This document shows positions 34,588 to 45,525 of a stretch of DNA of 64,000 nt, in pieces. Under the pieces are notes generated by a model, which was not told the DNA's origin, searched no databases, and saw nothing but the letters and a program-made list of their open reading frames with translations. Numbering within the stretch: the stretch's first letter is position 1; the number at the start of each line of letters is the position of its first letter. A program made the translations under genes and the position numbers. The stretch is from Pararge aegeria (taxonomy: Eukaryota > Arthropoda > Insecta > Lepidoptera > Nymphalidae): the NCBI RefSeq assembly GCF_905163445.1, contig NC_053190.1, positions 15,812,501 to 15,876,500 of the forward strand, read 5' to 3'.

Positions 34588-34770
34588 TAACAATTATTCA
34601 TTCTAAAGTCAACATCTCCTGAGGATGCTCCGGTTTCGGAGCGAAACGTGCGTAGAGGGTACATTGCCGAGGATCTGTTTGGTGTGGAGTATACGGATTG
34701 AAGTAAATTACACCATACAGATTCTGCTGCTGTTCGCGGAGCATAGCAAATTGAGCTTAATTTTCATAAG
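34588..34770 (+). repeat. Hammerhead-type fold-back repeat with intact + strand core
   Basis: The core has CTGAGGA, stem II, GAAAC and gtgcgtagagggtacattgc, identical to 11944-12000 over the motif. The right arm follows (gattctgctgctgttcgcgg). Confidence 0.78.
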
Positions 34771-34934
34771 TGTTGGATAGGCGTCTTGAAATCTTTCTTT
34801 TCCATGAGAGAGGAGACTTTTGCCTAGCAGTGCCTTTTGCCTAGGTTGATATTTATGAACGTTTAATGATCAATGTAATAAATAATTTTAATAAATAGTG
34901 ATAGGAAACCGGCTTTAAAGGACTCCGATGTTTT

Positions 34935-35150
34935 AGACCTTTTCTTTTTTCACCCGGCTAAGTTTGTTGTGGGCTTCTTCTTAGACCAGGGCGCAATTGG
35001 AACCCTCGTAGCTTTAGTTTTAAGTTTACGATTGTAGTTATCGCCATCACTACTCACTGCTATGTACACATTTTGTATATAAGAACGCATCAAAAGTGCC
35101 ATCTATGTGCCTATTTGAATAAAGAAATATTTGACTTGACTTGACTTGAC
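34935..35150 (+). repeat. LINE 3' UTR with TTGAC microsatellite tail
   Basis: It has gctaagtttgttgtgggctt, ccctcgtagctttagtttta, gaataaagaaatatttgact and a short run of TTGAC units at the 3' end, as in other copies here. Confidence 0.78.
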
Positions 35151-36014
35151 TAGAAACAGACGCACCAATTATTAGATATGTCAGTCATGGCGCTGTTTTC
35201 ACAGCTGTAGATAAAAGATGAAAATACAAAAAATATCCCAATCAAATTCCGCATAATTATTATAACGTGAAATTAAATTAATAATAGTAGGTATGGCGCC
35301 ATTTTATTTTTAGTCACAAATTTTTGTACCTACGTATTTTTTTGATTGCGATCCAGTTTGCGTGTTCATTAATGCGCAATGTTGGTTTTTTTACTCGCAC
35401 TCGACAGACTAATTAGATTTTATTTTAAAATGAGAACTCCATTAATCCTTTAAGTTTAGATAAATTCGTTTAGATGAAAATATATTTTACTTTTTCAGTG
35501 AACACAGCAAATTGTTGCTTATTTATATACCCAATATACCCTGACTCACGGCGTCACTCCACCCTCCATAGGATTGTAGCGTGAAATTAATATAGCCTAT
35601 AGCCTTTCGCAATAATTAGGAAGCATCTTCTTTCATACCCGACTGGTAGTAGTAGATCCAGAGATGAGCCCGTTCAAACGAAAAAATAAATTAAATGCTA
35701 TAGTTAAAAAAATAAAAGGCCCCTGACTTCCAGTGTGGTGTACATTATTTTACTAGTCAAGCCCTGCCAAGCCCATTCGATACGCATAACATAAGAGCGT
35801 TGTCATAAAAAAAAAGCCATTTTGTGGTTTTACAAAACCTGTTTTAACACATCTGCTTATAGTTTTTTTATGACTGATCGCAGATAAACAAAGGCAAAAC
35901 AATTACAACAATTTCATTTATGTCATAAAAATATAACAGAATTCATAATGTAAATGAACTTTTCTGGAGTAAAATAAACTCGTTATGCGGTATACTAGAC
36001 TACATTAACATTGG

Positions 36015-36172
36015 TTATTCATTCAAGATAAATTGTATATTATTTTATAACAAATTACCGTATAAAATCTTCGAGATGTCTCTCAATGATTTCTACGTTC
36101 AGGAAAATCCTTATAGAAAAATCCTATTATAATATTAAGGATTACTTAAACTATAAAAAAGCTTGGTTATGA
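36015..36172 (+). pseudogene. LINE reverse-transcriptase C-terminal fragment
   Basis: It reads GYSFKINCILFYNKLPYKIF, EMSLNDF and, after a frame shift, KSYYNIKDYLNYKK, homologous to the - strand remnant at 7952-8215. Short and broken. Confidence 0.65.
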
Positions 36173-36423
36173 ATTGAGCTAACTTTAAATTTTAATTAAA
36201 TGATATGAGATAATTAATATATGCGCCAGGGAGTTGGTCACATTACTTGCTATAACGGTGCAGCAATATTGGTATCCAGAAGAGACAATAATAATTCCTC
36301 TCTCGTTGTAGGTCCTAGCTACTGCTTACTGTTTGTAGTTGTACCTAATGTTACATTACAGAAAGCCATATTCGCCCAGCGTACCATCTCTTATAATGAA
36401 GATAAAAAAAAAAACATGTGCAT

Positions 36424-36652
36424 ACTTTGCGGAAATCCATAATATATTATTTAATTTTCTAGCTTAATTTGCTTTATTTCACGAACAGCAGGATAATCTT
36501 TATGGTGTATGGTGCGTAGAGGGTACATTGCCGAGGATCTGTTTGGTGTGGAAGTGGAGTATACGGATTGAAGTAATTATAAATTACACAATACAGATTC
36601 CCCTGCTGTTTGCGGAGTATAGAAAACTGAGCTTAATTTCCATCATGAAAAA
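36424..36652 (+). repeat. Hammerhead-type fold-back repeat, core mostly deleted
   Basis: It has the left arm (tttgcggaaatccataatat), then gtgcgtagagggtacattgc without CTGAGGA or stem II, and the right arm (gattcccctgctgtttgcgg). Confidence 0.72.
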
Positions 36653-37052
36653 ACCTGCATGTTTTAATAACATTCTCAGAGGCGTAAGAAGTCTGCCAAG
36701 CCGCACTTGACCACCGTGGTGCACTATGGTTGCCTGGAAGAAATCACTACAAGTGATAAGGCCGCCTTTGTTACACAAATTTAAATGACTTATACCTTTG
36801 TTCTCTTTTATTTATTTCTGTTTTGTTCTTGTGTGCAATAAAGTATTTTTGATTGACTGATTGATTGATTGGCTAAACCTTTCTCATATTAAGAGGAGAC
36901 CTGTAGTATGTCGGTAATTTATTTATTTATATCCTTAGTATACTTACAGCTAGCCAAAACGTATACTAAGTCAGTTACAGATGTACATTACAGAAGTATT
37001 AGTTAATTTGTCTGAATATAATTTAGGAACTTGGCTAAACTTATATTAAATA

Positions 37053-37482
37053 CTAGCTGTTGCCCGCAACTTCGTCTGCGTTTGATATTGTTTTTTTGAT
37101 GTAGCATTCAATTTAGTTGTAGTTCTAAACAAAGTTAAAGTACCTATTCGGTATCGCTAAGCCTTAAATGAGGGGTTTGCTGCTGTCCGCTGAGAAGTTC
37201 TGTCCTCTATCTCTAACCACATTCATCAGATCTACACAAAGTTTGGGCAAAAATAATGATTTAAATCGGTTATAGTTTGTCGGAGTTATGATGTAAAATC
37301 GTCAAACATTTTCATCCTCTCTCCCAAAGAAACCGAGTTTAATGTCGGGATAAAAAGTATTCTATATTACTTCTCACACTTCAAAGAATATGTGTACAAA
37401 GTTTCATGAGGTTCGGTTGAGTAGTTTTTGCGTGAAAGTGTAACAAACAAACTTACATTCACATTTATAATATTAGTAGGGA
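37053..37482 (-). mobile_element. Non-autonomous Helitron, complete (430 bp)
   Basis: On the - strand it starts TCCCTACTAATATTATAAAT and ends gttgcgggcaacagCTAG, between A and T. It contains the family words ttcatgaggttcggttgagt and gtcgggataaaaagtattct (+ strand). Confidence 0.8.
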
Positions 37483-38389
37483 TAGGGATGTAAATTTTTT
37501 GGTGCTGAGCAATCGTATTATTAAGAAACGAGAGCGCGCGAAATGTTGGAGCATTTCGAGCATAGTGCGTGCGTAACTAATCGAGTGAAAATAGTGGTAA
37601 TCTTCCCCTGCAAGTTCGTACCGTTTTACCAGGCAATCGCACAGCTAACGAGCATTTGCTAAGTGAATCTAGATTGTCAACCTTATTGTTAAGGAGTAAG
37701 AAGAAGTGTGAGAGACGGGACCTCCTACGCCTTTGTTTCAAAGTATCCAAACCCACCATACCCAAATACAAATAATGACTAGTAAAGGGTTGATATATGA
37801 GATAAGAGGGATGTTAAAATAACCAAAAAAAAAAAATGCTCAGCTGCAACCATAGGCTAGTTATATAAACTTAACAACAACACGCAGCTGAAAAACATAA
37901 CCCTTCTGTTGTCATGTAAAAATGAATCACCTTTCGTTATGGATTGTTTAAACACACCAGTTCGCTTTGAAATAAATTTGTACGCCTTTAATCGAAGGTT
38001 GGTTTCGACTTTCGAATCTCTGTAACGTCAAAGTAAAATGGAATTTATCAAACGTGCCTAAAAGTTAAATTTCGCCAACACTTAAAAGCCAGCAGCAAAC
38101 GTAAAGCGTAACTCTAAATATTGTTGCATTAGGTTCATTTTGCTTTGACGTTTCATGATTCGATTCATTCATTTCATTTTATCTTTCGATCGATACTACA
38201 GCAGTTTTAACCAAACATAGGTACCTACTTTTTATATTAGCACCTAGTTGGATAGAAACGGGCGCTTGTTAAAATAATTTTGTGAAGAGAGGTTTTGATA
38301 ACTAAAACTTTGTCTGCCAGATATTTTGTTAAATTGATTAACATTTTTACAAAATGTGTTAGTAATTCTTATATAATTTTCTAATTAAC

Positions 38390-38465
38390 GACGAAGAACT
38401 CAAATATACATTTAATTATTACTAGAAATATAGTAATAATTAAATGTATATTTGAGTTCTTCGTC
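38390..38465. repeat. Perfect 35-bp inverted repeat, 6-nt loop
   Basis: The arm 38390-38424 (GACGAAGAACTCAAATATAC...) and the arm 38431-38465 are exact reverse complements. Pairing can extend beyond through TTAACG/CGTTAA with a small bulge. Confidence 0.97.
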
Positions 38466-38724
38466 CGTGCGTTAAGGATTTTTATAAATACCGTGGGAAT
38501 TGTTTGTGATAAAATTAGCCGTATATCTATTGTAGAATTTTATTCTTAGTCCTTTCAACTAACTATATGCCGAAAATCAAGTTGATCGAACGCTTCCTTA
38601 GGACGTAAAGGAAGGACAAATGAACAAGCAAACAAAAACACTTTTGCATTTATAACATTACTTAGTTATAATTCACAGCGAATATTCATGAGTTAATATT
38701 TTCATACAAATACGGGTCTATTAG

Positions 38725-38850
38725 CGATACTTTTCTCAAATATAGTTCCACGGGACCACGATCCATGCAACTGGGTAGAAATATTGACAAATCCCATAAT
38801 ATTAACGTGGTATGTACCCGTTGAACTATATTTAAGAAATGTAAATCTTA
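38725..38850. repeat. Fold-back dispersed repeat (copy 2)
   Basis: The ends tttctcaaatatagttccac and gttgaactatatttaagaaa are inverted; inside are accacgatccatgcaactgg and aacgtggtatgtaccc, as in 5396-5525. Confidence 0.55.
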
Positions 38851-39461
38851 GTTTAAAATCTTTAGTTATAAGCGATACATTTTTGACTTCCCCATGTCGT
38901 TGACACCTGGGGCTCAATTCATGGCGAGCTTTTGCGCTTGCCCCCATCTCGCGGTGACGCTGTTACAACCCTTCAATTGGTTTTCGGCTACAAACCTTCA
39001 GAAACAAAAAAAGTCCTTATTGAGATACTCAGACAGCGCAAAGATACCTCGGGCTCTTTGTCTTTATCATGTTACTTTGTGGAAGTTCGTCATATAAAAT
39101 TAAATACATAGGTGCTGAGTGCTAAAGAATGATAAAAGAATATAAAATATAAATAACCTTTGTAGTTCTCCGCAGCAAACAAAGTTATATTATACCATAT
39201 TTCTGTCTTGCCGGTTATCCACTTTACATGATTTAGTAAGAAGAATTTGATAGAAAAAATTTAAAAATTTACATGTTTCGAATATTTTAATATGGTTTTT
39301 TTTTCTATCTCAAATTTTTAGTGATATTTCATTCCAGTGTAGATAAAAACAAACTAAAAAAATATGTATAAAAATTTGCTTATACTGAATTTGATGATGA
39401 GTCCTCAAAAAATCGATTAGGAATTTAACACAACTGATTTACTCTTGACGGACAACCGTTA

Positions 39462-39535
39462 ACCATCTTAGACTGTATGCTCACTTACCGCCAAATGATA
39501 AAAATAGATAAAATAGCTAACTTATAGTGGAATAA
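39462..39535 (+). repeat. SINE-C, 3' tail fragment
   Basis: It has accatcttagactgtatgct, cacttaccgccaaatgat and ctaacttatagtggaataag. Confidence 0.6.
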
Positions 39536-39888
39536 GAAACAGGCAAATAACCTAAATTCTATTAAATAAAGCCTGGCCAGTGAAATAGAAAACCTGTTAC
39601 CCGGGTGCCACGTTTGCATGGCAATACATTTGCCAGAGTAAGTTATAATATAGTTCCGTTTTTCTCCGTCAGTTTTACGTACCTATATTACAGTCCGTGA
39701 AACGTAGTTTATGAAAATAATAGACTCAGATGAAGGTAGTTGTGAAAAAAAGTCATAAAACATCATTACAAAGGTTTATCTGCCAAAACAATTTGTTTTC
39801 CATAGAAACCACGCGTCGCGTCTCAGTTTAGTTGTTTTGCCGTCCTAGTAGATTCAGTTTGATAACAGATAACGAGTGTAATCGAGCT

Positions 39889-39977
39889 ATGCACGCTCTT
39901 ATCAGTGATAACGATAATATGGCGAACTTCGCCGACTATGGAGTGTGGGCCGACCGGTATTCTAGAACAATAATAAG
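39889..39977 (+). CDS. Candidate alternative first coding exon of the Bruno/CELF gene
   Basis: A GC-richer island within intron 1 carries an ORF preceded by an in-frame TAG at 39829-39831. It has ATGs at 39889 (G at -3) and 39919 (A at -3, G at +4, the stronger context). From the second ATG it reads MANFADYGVWADRYSRTII. A donor, AAG|gtactc, follows at 39978 and leaves two bases, AG. With the first base of exon 2 (T at 42441) these form Ser and continue in frame into GMMTMS. This is the same phase as exon 1, so it could supply an alternative N-terminus. An arthropod-like initiator, TCAGTT, lies at 39823-39828. Exon phase and Kozak context are seen; use as a second promoter is inferred. It could also be a chance ORF. 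Confidence 0.45.
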
Positions 39978-40103
39978 GTACTCGTATATAAATATTACTA
40001 ACTACTTACTTTTAAACACAATTATGTTTTTATTATTACTATTACCAGGTTTTAAATTACCGTTACATACCGATTACAATGTACATTATGTATTAAATAG
40101 ATA

Positions 40104-40526
40104 CTAGCTGTGTGTTGCTTATTCTTCTGCGTTGTACACGTTCTGTTTTTGAATCCCGCGAGGATAATTCATTTTTCCGATGCTACAATGTATCCTAGAT
40201 TCTCTTCTCTTTATTTTAAGTTACTAGTGGACCCGGCACACGTCGTCCTGCCCAGTAAAGCAGCGCCACCTACCGGGTCAAATTGGGTTTTCGTACCAAC
40301 CAGGATAACATTGAAATATTTATACGAAATTTCATCAAGAATGGACCAGCTGTTTATGAGGAGTTATGTGACGAACACACGTACAGAAGAATTCGTTTTT
40401 TTATCACGATTTAAACCTTACAGACAGACTTCCACGAATATTTTCAAGACTTGATTTAGCCAAATCGGTTCACCTTCTCGCGAGTTATAGTGTAACTAGC
40501 GAACAGAAATTTATTTTTATATATAG
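40104..40526 (-). mobile_element. Composite of two Helitron remnants
   Basis: Reverse Helitron 3' ends begin at 40104 (ctagctgtgtgttgcttatt) and 40229 (ctagtggacccggcacacgt). The second continues through ggtcaaattgggttttcgta to a 5'-like end near 40526 (ttatttttatatatagg). Confidence 0.6.
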
Positions 40527-40602
40527 GTAATACATTTTCTAAATTTAATCGAAATCAGAATGAGCCTTAATAATAGGAAAATTACTATATTTAACTTCAT
40601 CA

Positions 40603-40901
40603 TACCAAGTGATTATCGACTCACTCCAGGGCACGGGTCTCCTCCCTCAAAAATAAATGGGTTTAAGACCGTAGTCCACCACGCTGGCACAATGCGGATT
40701 GGTGGACTCCACACATCTTTGAGAACTCTCAGGTATGCAGGTTTCTTCACGATGTTTTCTTTCACGATTGAGGCTAGTGATACTTTAATTGCTTAAACCG
40801 CACATAACTTTAACACAGAAAAGTAAGAGATGCGTGTTAGGATTCGAACCTGGCCTTCCTAAAGTGAAGTCGAATTCCTACCTGCTGGGCTATAACCGCT
40901 A
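40603..40901 (-). repeat. SINE-B, full length
   Basis: It has gtagtccaccacgctggcac, actctcaggtatgcaggttt, ggattcgaacctggccttcc (B box) and ctgctgggctataaccgct (A box). Confidence 0.85.
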
Positions 40902-41302
40902 CCATATTTACCTTAGCTACGATAATAATGGTAATAACCTTTCCTCCGTGCCGAAACCCACCAATCTAAATTGGAACAACCTCGTGGGTCTTATAGCTCT
41001 ATTATAATTACGTATTGGAGTTAAAAACCTCTGCAGAATTACGACATCCGCTCGCATGGGAAACGGAATTGTGAGCTTAATTCCATTACGCTGATCAGTT
41101 CGGGTTGGTTATATTAACTGGGACAGTCATAATAATGAGGCACGTGGTACGAAAAAGCCATTTTTATCATTTTGGGTCTCTAGTACTACAGAGAATTCCT
41201 GGACAGAAAAAAACGAAATACCTTAACATTTTTGGCTCGATCCGGGATTCTAACCTAGTACCTTATCAGAAAAAATCGATACAATTGCAACATGGCAGTT
41301 AA

Positions 41303-41570
41303 GACACCATTGGCGCAGATTGCAGCGACCCTGCTTTCAGAGTCCCAGGCCGTGGGTTCGATTCCCACTACTGGAAAATGTTTGAGTGATGAGCATGAAT
41401 GTTTTTCAGTGTGTGGGTGTTTATATGTATATTCTAAGTATTTATGTATATTATTCATAAAAATATTCATGAGTTAGTACCCATAACACAAGCTATGCTT
41501 ACTTTGGAACTAGGTGGCGATGTGTGTATTGTCGTAGTATATTTATTTATTTATTATTTATTGTCGATAT
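41303..41570 (+). repeat. SINE-A, full length
   Basis: It has accattggcgcagattgcag, gtgggttcgattcccactac, the body, gctatgcttactttggaact and an ATTT tail. Confidence 0.88.
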
Positions 41571-41574
41571 CAAC

Positions 41575-41770
41575 AGAACTTTATTAGCCCACAACTGGGC
41601 ACGGGTCTCCTCTCGTAGTAAAAAGGGTTTAAGCATCACGCTGCTGAGAACGGATTGGTAAACTTCACACACCTATGAGAACATTTTTAAAAACATCAGA
41701 CACGTTGCTTCATGAATTTTTCCCTCAACGTTAAGGCAAACGATGTTTGATTGCTTGAAAAGCAAAAAAA
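41575..41770 (-). repeat. SINE-B, diverged, head lost
   Basis: It has gggcacgggtctcctctcgt, cggattggtaaacttcacac and ttcatgaatttttccctcaa. Confidence 0.65.
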
Positions 41771-42440
41771 AGAAGATAAATCTAACTCTGTTACGTCACG
41801 TTACGCATTTTTAATTATACTTAACGATAAATTCCATATTTTTATAGACGCGGTGCCTTCCTGGGACACAAACCCGAATCCCCATGGTAAGAAAACATCA
41901 ACTAGGCAATAATTGTGGTCTGAGTTATAATAACAAGAAAAACCTAATACTAACACATATTAATATAATGTGAAAAATTTAACAAAAATAACATAGACAG
42001 GCTTGATAACGTTTCAAAGTTTAACAATTTTTTTGTCACTGAGTTACGATAATATTTCATGTGAAGTTATAGAGTATACAACCTGTTAATTGAGTACAAT
42101 AATTCAAGCAGCAGCAAATGACCTAATGTCAAAAACGCTTCTACAAATATGAGCCTTTAGAATGAGATTGAACTACAAAGATCCCTACCAGATGTCACTG
42201 TAGTCGAAAAAACAGAACTATGTTACTGTAGACACCAACTCGTAGCACTGAAGGCCACGAGATCCTTAAAGATGAGAATTTATTTTTAAAAAGTCAAAAA
42301 AAAATTAAAATCTTAGCTTATTTACAAAGCTATCACAAAGTATCACAAAAAATAATGCTGATTAAGGATCAGGGTAACATGAGTGCACTAAATCACTGGT
42401 TAAAATAGGTAGCTAAAATGTTATTTTGTTATTGTTCCAG

Positions 42441-42540
42441 TGGGATGATGACGATGAGCATAAACAACAACAACAGCACCAGTATCAACAACAACAACAA
42501 TGACGAACAGCCTGAAATGCCGGACCCTGATTATATAAAG
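42441..42540 (+). CDS. bru (CELF): Bruno/CELF RNA-binding protein, coding exon 2 (Asn-rich linker)
   Basis: The exon follows an acceptor ending tgttccag and precedes the donor gtaatt at 42541. In the frame fixed by exon 1 it reads GMMTMS, then INNNNSTSINNNNN, then DEQPEMPDPDYIK. The last seven residues match the sequence just before RRM1 in insect Bruno proteins; vertebrate CELF1 has a similar DLDAIK at that place. The Asn tracts are coded by AAC repeats, so their length may vary between individuals. The exon is 100 nt, enters in phase 2 and leaves in phase 0. It accepts either first exon, 21350-21483 or the candidate at 39889-39977, without a frameshift. Read one base earlier, the repeat would give poly-Gln followed by a stop, so the Asn frame is the productive one. 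Confidence 0.88.
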
Positions 42541-43000
42541 GTAATTCATATTAAACTGTACTTCACTACCATTTTATCACACAATTTTTTTTATCCCCTA
42601 GTCCAGGGCTTTCCAACTTGCAGAGCTAGCACAGGCAGGAGATATAAATTATATCCCCCGATTGTGTCCCCTTATTATATAGTATATAATTATGGTGTAC
42701 ACCTGCTAAAGTACGGGAATAGGGGAAGATTACCCCGGTTTATTATTACATATATATATTATTTTGATATTAAAACCACTAGTGCGCCAGTGTTCTTAAT
42801 CTTAAACTTTTTATCCTTTCCCCGAGGATATAATTTTCACCTGCCCATGCTAGCCGTGTTGGACGCCGTAGAAAGTACAGGTGTGCCCAGCGAGGTGCTC
42901 ATCCTGTATTAAAAGAAATATGATATTTTGATAGTTTTTGTGCAGCGGTGTCGCGGCTTGTCCCACACTTTGATAAATTGTATGAAGATAACATTATAAA

Positions 43001-43258
43001 TAAATGAATAAATATACTACAACAATACACACATCGCCATCTAGCCCCGAATTATACGTAGCTGCGTAGCGTAAGGGTACTGAGATAGCTGATGAATATT
43101 TTAGTGAATATAATACACATAAATACTTATACAGATAAATACCCAGACACTGAAAAGCATTCATGTTTATCACACAAACATTTTTCCAGTTGTGGGAATC
43201 GAACCCACGGCATTGGAAGCAGAAAGCGGGTTCGCTGTCCACTGCGCCAACCATCTGT
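43001..43258 (-). repeat. SINE-A, full length
   Basis: The minus-strand tail runs to the A box (actgcgccaaccatctgtca on the + strand), with a small duplication near gtagctgcgtagcg. Confidence 0.85.
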
Positions 43259-44324
43259 CAAAAACATTGTTGGGGGAGTTTTGATTTTCTGAACTTTTTG
43301 TTGAAAAATACTATTTATTAGTTTCATAATAAGGATGTTTTATATTGTGCACCAGATAGGTGCACACGCTAGCTAGCTGTCAAGTACTTATCTATTTTAA
43401 CTAGCTAGGTTAGGGCGCGGGCGCAGTGATACATTTCCTAACTTGGTAGTCCGCCGCTGGCTTATGGGCATATCCTCTCGTTTGGAGAGGCCGTTAGTCC
43501 ATCAGTGAACTGTTATATGCTATTGATGGTCCTTTACCAACCCATTTGAGTTTGATTGACCTATATCAAGAGATATTCGCAAAATTAAAACACAAAAAAG
43601 CAATAATGATTTACACAGATTGTAAGGAATATTTGTAACGGATTAAAGTTCTAACACTGAGAGTAAGAATGCACGTATGCCACTTACCGGTCGATTCAGG
43701 ATTCTCCTATCCGGGGTACCCTGCTCCAGGTTCTATAGGTCTAATCAGCGGTTTCAAGTATAGATTCGGGCAGCGATAGTCGAAGATAGTGGATGATAGA
43801 AAAGTGTTAAAGTCCCGAATTAACAAGGATGTGCGCGCCGCGCCGCGTTTTACGTTAGCGAGAATCATGCGAAAGCGTATGACGTAGACGGAAAATAAGA
43901 AATTAATATGAATAAAAAAAAAACAAAGTATTGATGCTTGCACTTGAATCATTTGATATACGGAACACGGAAATATACAGGTTTAATTTCACTAAGTGTC
44001 ATCAGATGATCAGTACATCAGGTGCTGAAGATGTTATCGCACATGCTGCTGAATATAACGCGACCCACTTTCACACGATAACGACTTATCGCTTACCGGA
44101 ACGCGATTCCACATTTACCGAAAATATCCCAATTTTATGCTCCGTGTATCAGATATTGCGAGAGTGCGCACTGAATTCGTGAAGTTGTTTCGTTTTTAAT
44201 AACAATGTTCCGTATTTGGTAACCAATTAGTCTATGTATACTCTACTATTCAGCAAGTACTCTGACAGTTTTTAAAGAGGGCAATGCGTCATTTCATATT
44301 ATGTATTTTCTATGTAACAAATTA

Positions 44325-44557
44325 ATAATAATAAATAAATACATAATTACACACCTCGCTATCTAGCCCCAAAGTAAGAGCAGCTTGTGTTATAGGTACT
44401 AAGATGAGTGATGAATATTTCTTATGAATAATATGCATAAATACTTATAACATATACATAAACACCCAGACACTGAAAAACTTTCATGTTCATCACACAA
44501 ACATTTTCCAGTTGTGATAATCGAACCCACGGCCTTGGACTCAGAAAGCAGGATCGC
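44325..44557 (-). repeat. SINE-A, head truncated
   Basis: The tail and body to the B box (gggttcgattatcacaactg on the - strand) are present. It abuts SINE-B. Confidence 0.85.
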
Positions 44558-44567
44558 TACAAACCAC

Positions 44568-44785
44568 CACACGGAGTTGGAGTACACACGCCTTTGAGAA
44601 CATTATGCAGAACTCTCAGGCATGCAGGTTTCCTTACGATTTTTTCCTTTACCGTTGAAGCAATGGATGTTTTAATTACTTCAAAACGCACGTAACTTAG
44701 AAAAGTTGGAGGTGCGTGCTGGGGTTCGAACTCGGCCCCCCGAAAGTGAAGCCGAAGTATTAATCACTGAGCTATCACCACTTCT
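44568..44785 (-). repeat. SINE-B, 3' truncated
   Basis: It has gagaacattatgcagaactc, aaaacgcacgtaacttagaa, ggggttcgaactcggccccc (B box) and actgagctatcaccacttct (A box). Confidence 0.85.
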
Positions 44786-45159
44786 TGTAAAGTCAACTGG
44801 ATAGGAAATATGGTTAGCTGAAAAGGTAGTTAGGTGTTGTAGGGAGATTTTGCGCTGTACTGCCAAGTGAACAGTGTAATATGTTGTATAAAGACCGACA
44901 AGGAGTATGGTTATTATCAGAACCCTTGTTAATGTGCTACGGTTGGGTACAGGCCTCCTCTATGATAGATTAGAGGATCAAAATCCCATTCCTTCTAACT
45001 TGCAGCTGTCTGATATTGTGTTAAAGACACTTCACCATCATCCACCTTATTCATTTGAGGAAATGTACCTACAACCTGTAACCTATGTTAAACTACTCGG
45101 CAAATAATACGACGTGTAACCGAATTACGAAATAATGTTGAAGAATGCATAACTATATT

Positions 45160-45525
45160 TCATTAGGAATCGCCCTATAAATTATATTTAATCAAAAGAA
45201 GAATTTTTATTTTTCTATACAAACGAAACCTTAACATTCTTAGTGTTTACTTTGACAACCCTATTGAAGATTAAATACCGACACGCGCGTAGTACCTACA
45301 CTACGCGACGCGTACCTCTTAAAGTGTCAGGAGTCAATTTTGCATGTGTTGTTATTGCTGTATCTGATTTCTTTCAGTAAAAACTATCGCAGTGGTTTAC
45401 TCAAAAAATATTAGTTTATCGGTTTCACAGAGAAGTCTCACAGACAGTACATAATGTACCTCTAAAGTCTGTGAAGTATTATTTCGGTTTTCATTTACAC
45501 GTTGTATAAATACTTTTAGTACGGA
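45160..45525 (+). repeat. Dispersed repeat, left arm of the pair around exon 3
   Basis: It aligns along its length with the reverse complement of 48060-48415. Shared words include gacaacccta-ttgaagat, ctacgcgac, cagtaaaaacta, ggtttcacaga and gaagtattatttcggtttt, then catttacacgttgta. Confidence 0.8.

Larger units (their letters stand above)
21484..42440 (+). other. Intron 1 of the Bruno/CELF gene (about 21 kb)
   Basis: It is bounded by the donor gtaagt (21484) and an acceptor ending ttccag (42440). It contains SINEs of at least three families, several Helitrons, retrotransposon 3' ends, four copies of the hammerhead-bearing repeat, a hAT-type MITE and the candidate alternative first exon at 39.9 kb. 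29.7-31.5 kb, 32.2-33.3 kb and 37.5-38.4 kb show little recognisable beyond AT-rich sequence and one hairpin. Confidence 0.7.

Noticed and set aside
42586..42912. Long + strand open frame after exon 2
   Set aside because: It is only the read-through of exon 2 into intron 2; composition is AT-rich and residues are not protein-like, and the gtaatt donor precedes it.
43931..44182. 83-aa + strand ORF in intron 2
   Set aside because: It has mixed composition, but no splice sites, no family resemblance and no support for translation; it is most likely chance.
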